NCBI GenBank assembly: GCA_947385505.1
Contig: CANDLP010000070.1
Span: 1-8,919, forward strand
DNA from: an uncultured Clostridia bacterium
GTDB taxonomy: Bacteria; Bacillota; Clostridia; Oscillospirales; Ruminococcaceae
Length of the DNA stretch: 8,919 nucleotides
Direction: 5' to 3'
Positions 6,491-8,919 of the stretch are shown here, in pieces. The first letter of the stretch is position 1. Every line of letters starts with the position of its first letter. Under the pieces are notes generated by a model. The model was not told where the DNA came from, did not search any database, and saw nothing but the letters and a program-made list of their open reading frames with translations. The position numbers and the translations under genes were made by a program.

Positions 6491-6517
6491 TGTTGGTTTG
6501 CTATGCCGATGTATTAT
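6490..6517 (+). promoter_or_regulatory. Weak candidate promoter for the two-component operon
   Basis: TATTAT at 6512-6517 is a 5/6 match to the -10 consensus. The hexamer TTGTTG at 6490-6495 lies 16 nt upstream and matches the -35 box only in its first three bases. A promoter is expected here because a strong terminator lies immediately upstream and the regulator starts at 6551. The match itself is poor. Confidence 0.3.
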
Positions 6518-6550
6518 TGCGGCCGAAAGTCACAGCGAAAGGATAATGTA

Positions 6551-7243
6551 ATGCTTACAAAAAAAGTTTTAGTATGCGAAGACGAAGACGCCATCCGCGA
6601 CTTCGTAATAATAAATCTGAAAAGCGCCGGTTATGAGGTAACCGGTGTAAACAGCGGGGAAAAAGCTATTGAGGAATTTTCCAAAGGAGATTTTTCCGCT
6701 GCGATTCTTGATATAATGATGCCCGGAATAAGCGGGATCGAGGTATGCCGAAAAATCAGAGAAAGCGATGATAAAATAGGGATAATAATGCTCACCGCCA
6801 AAAGTCAGGAAACCGACAAAATAGAGGGACTGACAAGCGGGGCGGACGATTACATCACAAAGCCCTTTTCTCCCTCCGAGCTGGTGGCAAGAGTAGACGC
6901 AATGTACCGCCGTATAAGCTCTTATGAACAGTCAGGCGGGGGAAAGGCAATTAAGGCGGGCCCCTTCGTTTTAGACGTTCAAAGCCGAAGCGTAAAAAAG
7001 AACGGAACTCCCATAGAGCTCACTCAGATAGAATACGGTCTTTTGGAATATTTTATCCAAAATTCGGGAATAGCTTTGGACAGAAATACCATATTGCGAA
7101 AAGTCTGGCATGACGAGTTTTTCAGCGACGATAAAATCGTAGACGTTAACGTAAGACGTTTAAGAATGAAAATAGAGGACGATCCCTCCTCCCCCGCCTT
7201 TATTCAAACAGTATGGGGCTACGGATATAAGTGGACGCTTTAA
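6551..7243 (+). CDS. OmpR/PhoB-family response regulator
   Basis: Predicted 230 residues, the family's usual length. The receiver domain (about 1-118) has the acidic pocket Glu10-Asp11, phospho-acceptor Asp54 in AAILDIMMPG, switch Thr82 in MLTAKS and Lys104 in YITKPFSPSE. A short linker (119-130) leads to a winged-helix DNA-binding domain that ends NVRRLRMKIEDDP then IQTVWGYGYKW, a classic OmpR/PhoB signature. All key residues are intact, so phosphorylation by the following kinase is expected, with dimeric binding to direct repeats. Start 6551 has AAAGGA 7 nt upstream; the longer frame from 6503 lacks a ribosome site and overlaps the promoter region. A start-stop ATGTAATG straddles the initiation codon. 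The kinase gene follows after 36 nt. The regulated genes are unknown. Confidence 0.93.
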   Translation: MLTKKVLVCEDEDAIRDFVIINLKSAGYEVTGVNSGEKAIEEFSKGDFSAAILDIMMPGISGIEVCRKIRESDDKIGIIMLTAKSQETDKIEGLTSGADDYITKPFSPSELVARVDAMYRRISSYEQSGGGKAIKAGPFVLDVQSRSVKKNGTPIELTQIEYGLLEYFIQNSGIALDRNTILRKVWHDEFFSDDKIVDVNVRRLRMKIEDDPSSPAFIQTVWGYGYKWTL

Positions 7244-7279
7244 GCAAACACTCGGCAAATGCTCCCTTAAGAGGAAGGA

Positions 7280-8734
7280 ATGGTCATAAAAATGACTGCA
7301 AGAAGAAAAAGCATAGCTACCCGCTGGTTTATTAACAGCTTCGGCATAATCGCGGTGATAATGCTTGTGGTAATAGCGGGAGTATACTTTTTTGCCCGCA
7401 ACTATTATTACAGCTCGGTAAGCCGCTACCTTCGCTCCGAAGCCAATGTGATACGGGGTGTGCTTACAAGATTTTACGAAAACTCCTCTTCCGATTATTC
7501 CGAAGAGCTACGATCTACTGTGGAGCACTTTGATAAAAAGGCGCTGATGGAGTTGATGGCAATAGACCGAAACGGAAATATAGCCATTTCAAGCAGCGGT
7601 TTCTCCCCTGATGTGGAACAGGAAATGCCCGATTATATTGAAGCGCTGAACAGCCCCGACGGTATCGGCGAATATGTGGGAAGCCTTAACAGAAGCTCCG
7701 TGAGCGAAAGATATATGGCGGTATCGGTTCTGATCAGCGCCGATACGCGTGACGGAAATTACAGCGCCATAAGAGTTATGACCAGTCTTGAGGGAGTGGA
7801 TATGCACATTGCCGGCTTAAGTTTCGGCACAGCTGTATTTGGCGCTTTTGTTCTGGTATTGGTGCTTATTATCGGGCTTTATTTTGTGCGCTCCATTATT
7901 TCTCCCATAAGGAAAATGGCTAATTCGGCAAAAAAGCTGGCGAAAGGCGATTTTTCCGAGCATATAGACTTTAAGCGGAACGATGAAATCGGCGAACTTT
8001 GCAGAGCATTTAACTATATGGCGGAGGAGCTTGCCAACAGCGAAAAAATAAAAAACGATTTTATAAGCTCGGTATCTCACGAGCTTCGCACCCCTCTTAC
8101 AGCAATCAAGGGCTGGAGCGAGACTATACTTGAAATGCGGAACGCGGAAACGCTTATAAAAGGAATGCGCGTTATTACCACGGAAACCGAGCGTCTTTCT
8201 TCTATGGTTGAAGAGCTTTTGGACTTTTCAAGGATACAGAATAAGCGTCTTATGCTTCAAAAGGATAATATAGACATCCTTGCGGAGCTTGCGGACGCGG
8301 TTCTGATATACACCGAAAGAGCGGCGAAAAACGGTATTATAATAAATTATCATGAGCCCGATGGAGTCGCAATGATTTTTGGAGATAAAAACAGACTCAG
8401 GCAGGTGTTTCTTAATATAATCGACAATGCGGTAAAGTATACGGGAAGTGACGGAGTTATCAATGTGGAAGCGGTGCTTAAGGAAAATTCCGTTGAAATA
8501 AGAGTATCCGACAACGGCTGCGGAATAAGTGAGGAGGATCTTCCCAAGGTAAAGAACCGTTTCTACAAGGCAAATAATACCGTAAGGGGATCGGGGATAG
8601 GCCTTGCGGTGGCGGACGAGCTGGTAGGGCTTCATTCGGGAAAGCTTGATATAGAAAGTAAGCTTGGGGAGGGCACTACCGTGATCATTACTCTGCCCAC
8701 CATACAGAAAAAGGCGGACGAAGGGACAAAATAA
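7280..8734 (+). CDS. HAMP-domain sensor histidine kinase
   Basis: Predicted 484 residues. Two membrane helices (about 17-40 and 182-204) bracket an extracytoplasmic sensor of about 140 residues; MAIDRNGNIAISSSG in it suggests a PAS/Cache-like fold. A HAMP linker (205-256) follows, then HisKA with phospho-acceptor His267 in SSVSHELRTPLTAIKGW. The HATPase domain has the N-box LNIIDNAVKY (Asn383), G1 DNGCGI (411-416), F-box around Phe428 and G2 GSGIGLAVADEL. All catalytic boxes are intact. It resembles the PhoR/WalK group of bifunctional kinases and is cognate to the regulator 36 nt upstream. AGAGGAAGGA lies directly before ATG 7280; ATG 7292, 12 nt further on, is an alternative start. The signal it senses cannot be read from sequence; the lipoprotein and membrane protein upstream are candidate partners by position only. 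Confidence 0.93.
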   Translation: MVIKMTARRKSIATRWFINSFGIIAVIMLVVIAGVYFFARNYYYSSVSRYLRSEANVIRGVLTRFYENSSSDYSEELRSTVEHFDKKALMELMAIDRNGNIAISSSGFSPDVEQEMPDYIEALNSPDGIGEYVGSLNRSSVSERYMAVSVLISADTRDGNYSAIRVMTSLEGVDMHIAGLSFGTAVFGAFVLVLVLIIGLYFVRSIISPIRKMANSAKKLAKGDFSEHIDFKRNDEIGELCRAFNYMAEELANSEKIKNDFISSVSHELRTPLTAIKGWSETILEMRNAETLIKGMRVITTETERLSSMVEELLDFSRIQNKRLMLQKDNIDILAELADAVLIYTERAAKNGIIINYHEPDGVAMIFGDKNRLRQVFLNIIDNAVKYTGSDGVINVEAVLKENSVEIRVSDNGCGISEEDLPKVKNRFYKANNTVRGSGIGLAVADELVGLHSGKLDIESKLGEGTTVIITLPTIQKKADEGTK

Positions 8735-8740
8735 TAAAAA

Positions 8741-8806
8741 AACGGCGAAGCCGCTGCTTCGGGCGTTGACATCCCTGTCAACGCTTTGGGCGGCAAACTT
8801 CGCGTT
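8741..8806 (+). other. Long rod-like imperfect hairpin downstream of the kinase
   Basis: Nearly the whole stretch folds on itself. AAC and GCGAAG (8741-8750, one bulged G) pair with CTTCGC and GTT (8798-8806). CCGC (8751-8754) pairs with 8790-8793. At the tip GCGTTGACA (8763-8771) pairs perfectly with 8776-8784 around a TCCC loop. No T-run follows, so on its own it is not a standard terminator. It could stabilise the kinase mRNA 3' end or be an intergenic repeat or small RNA. Confidence 0.6.
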
Positions 8807-8834
8807 CTTGCAAAATGGAGCTGACATAATAAAT

Positions 8835-8870
8835 AAAAAGGGACTTTTTTTACAGCCCCTTTCTTTTTTT
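8835..8870 (+). terminator. Rho-independent, probably bidirectional, terminator
   Basis: AAAGGG (8837-8842) pairs with CCCTTT (8857-8862) around a T-rich 14-nt loop and is followed by CTTTTTTT (8863-8870). On the opposite strand the same stem is followed by TTATTTATT, so it may stop transcription from both sides. It would close the two-component operon. Confidence 0.7.
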
Positions 8871-8919
8871 ATACTAATAACCATTTGAATTGTGGATAAA
8901 ATCCACAATTCAAATACTT
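8870..8919 (-). repeat. Palindromic repeat copy B: 15-bp hairpin plus conserved tail, inverted
   Basis: ATTTGAATTGTGGAT (8883-8897) pairs perfectly with 8901-8915 around an AAA loop (15 bp). On the minus strand the hairpin is followed by the same 16-nt tail as at the left end of the window (AAATGGTTATTAGTAT, complement of 8870-8885). The stem sequence differs from copy A while the fold and tail are kept. The element may continue past the window edge. Confidence 0.7.

Noticed and set aside
6363..6551. 62-codon open frame across the lipoprotein-regulator gap, ending in TAATG at the regulator start
   Set aside because: It has no ATG or GTG start, and its only TTG lies near the 3' end. It reads straight through the strong terminator at 6459-6490 and shows no recognisable protein features.
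8763..8784. TTGACA inside the hairpin tip read as a promoter -35 box
   Set aside because: It is one arm of a perfect 9-bp hairpin and no -10 hexamer lies 16-18 nt downstream on either strand.
8228..8908. 226-codon minus-strand open frame opposite the kinase 3' half
   Set aside because: It is antisense to the conserved HATPase domain and crosses the terminator and the long hairpin; there are no family features.

Overview
The window looks like chromosomal DNA from an endospore-forming member of the class Clostridia. The evidence is both subunits of dipicolinate synthase (DpaA and DpaB), a SpoIID-family protein, Gram-positive style Shine-Dalgarno sequences, a lipobox lipoprotein and textbook SigA promoters. 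Classical Clostridium cluster I species usually lack dpaAB, so another spore-forming lineage, perhaps Oscillospirales-like, is more likely. That placement is inference. I see no rRNA, tRNA, CRISPR array, transposase or phage gene.

Layout. (1) 73-1299, minus strand: a cysteine-rich FliB-family (lysine N-methylase) protein with its own SigA-type promoter at 1371-1399. (2) 1483-2935, plus strand: the dpaA-dpaB pair, preceded by a candidate mother-cell (SigK-like) -10 element and closed by a 13-bp hairpin at 2943-2985. (3) 3009-3932, minus strand, convergent with dpaAB: a SpoIID/LytB-family membrane-anchored protein in which the expected catalytic glutamate codon reads glutamine. (4) 3982-6313, plus strand, divergent from spoIID: a near-consensus promoter, a leader of about 130 nt, an eight-helix membrane protein and a lipoprotein with two DxDxDG loops. 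The two genes overlap. (5) 6314-6550: an intergenic stretch with a palindromic repeat-like element and a strong terminator. (6) 6551-8734: an OmpR/PhoB-type response regulator and its HAMP sensor histidine kinase. (7) 8735-8919: a long imperfect hairpin, a terminator and a palindromic repeat.

How they may work together. DpaA and DpaB make dipicolinic acid in the mother cell. SpoIID-type proteins act on peptidoglycan during engulfment. The membrane protein, lipoprotein and two-component system form a co-oriented envelope-signalling neighbourhood, but they lie in two transcription units separated by a terminator, so a functional link is only a hypothesis.

The least expected structures are non-coding. 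Two perfect hairpins with different stem sequences lie near the two ends of the window in opposite orientation, each attached to the same 16-nt tail. A possibly related palindrome lies at 6334-6383. These look like members of a dispersed, structure-conserved repeat family. The other notable points are the Glu-to-Gln change in the SpoIID protein, and a ribosome binding site 29 nt from its start codon with a hairpin in the gap.
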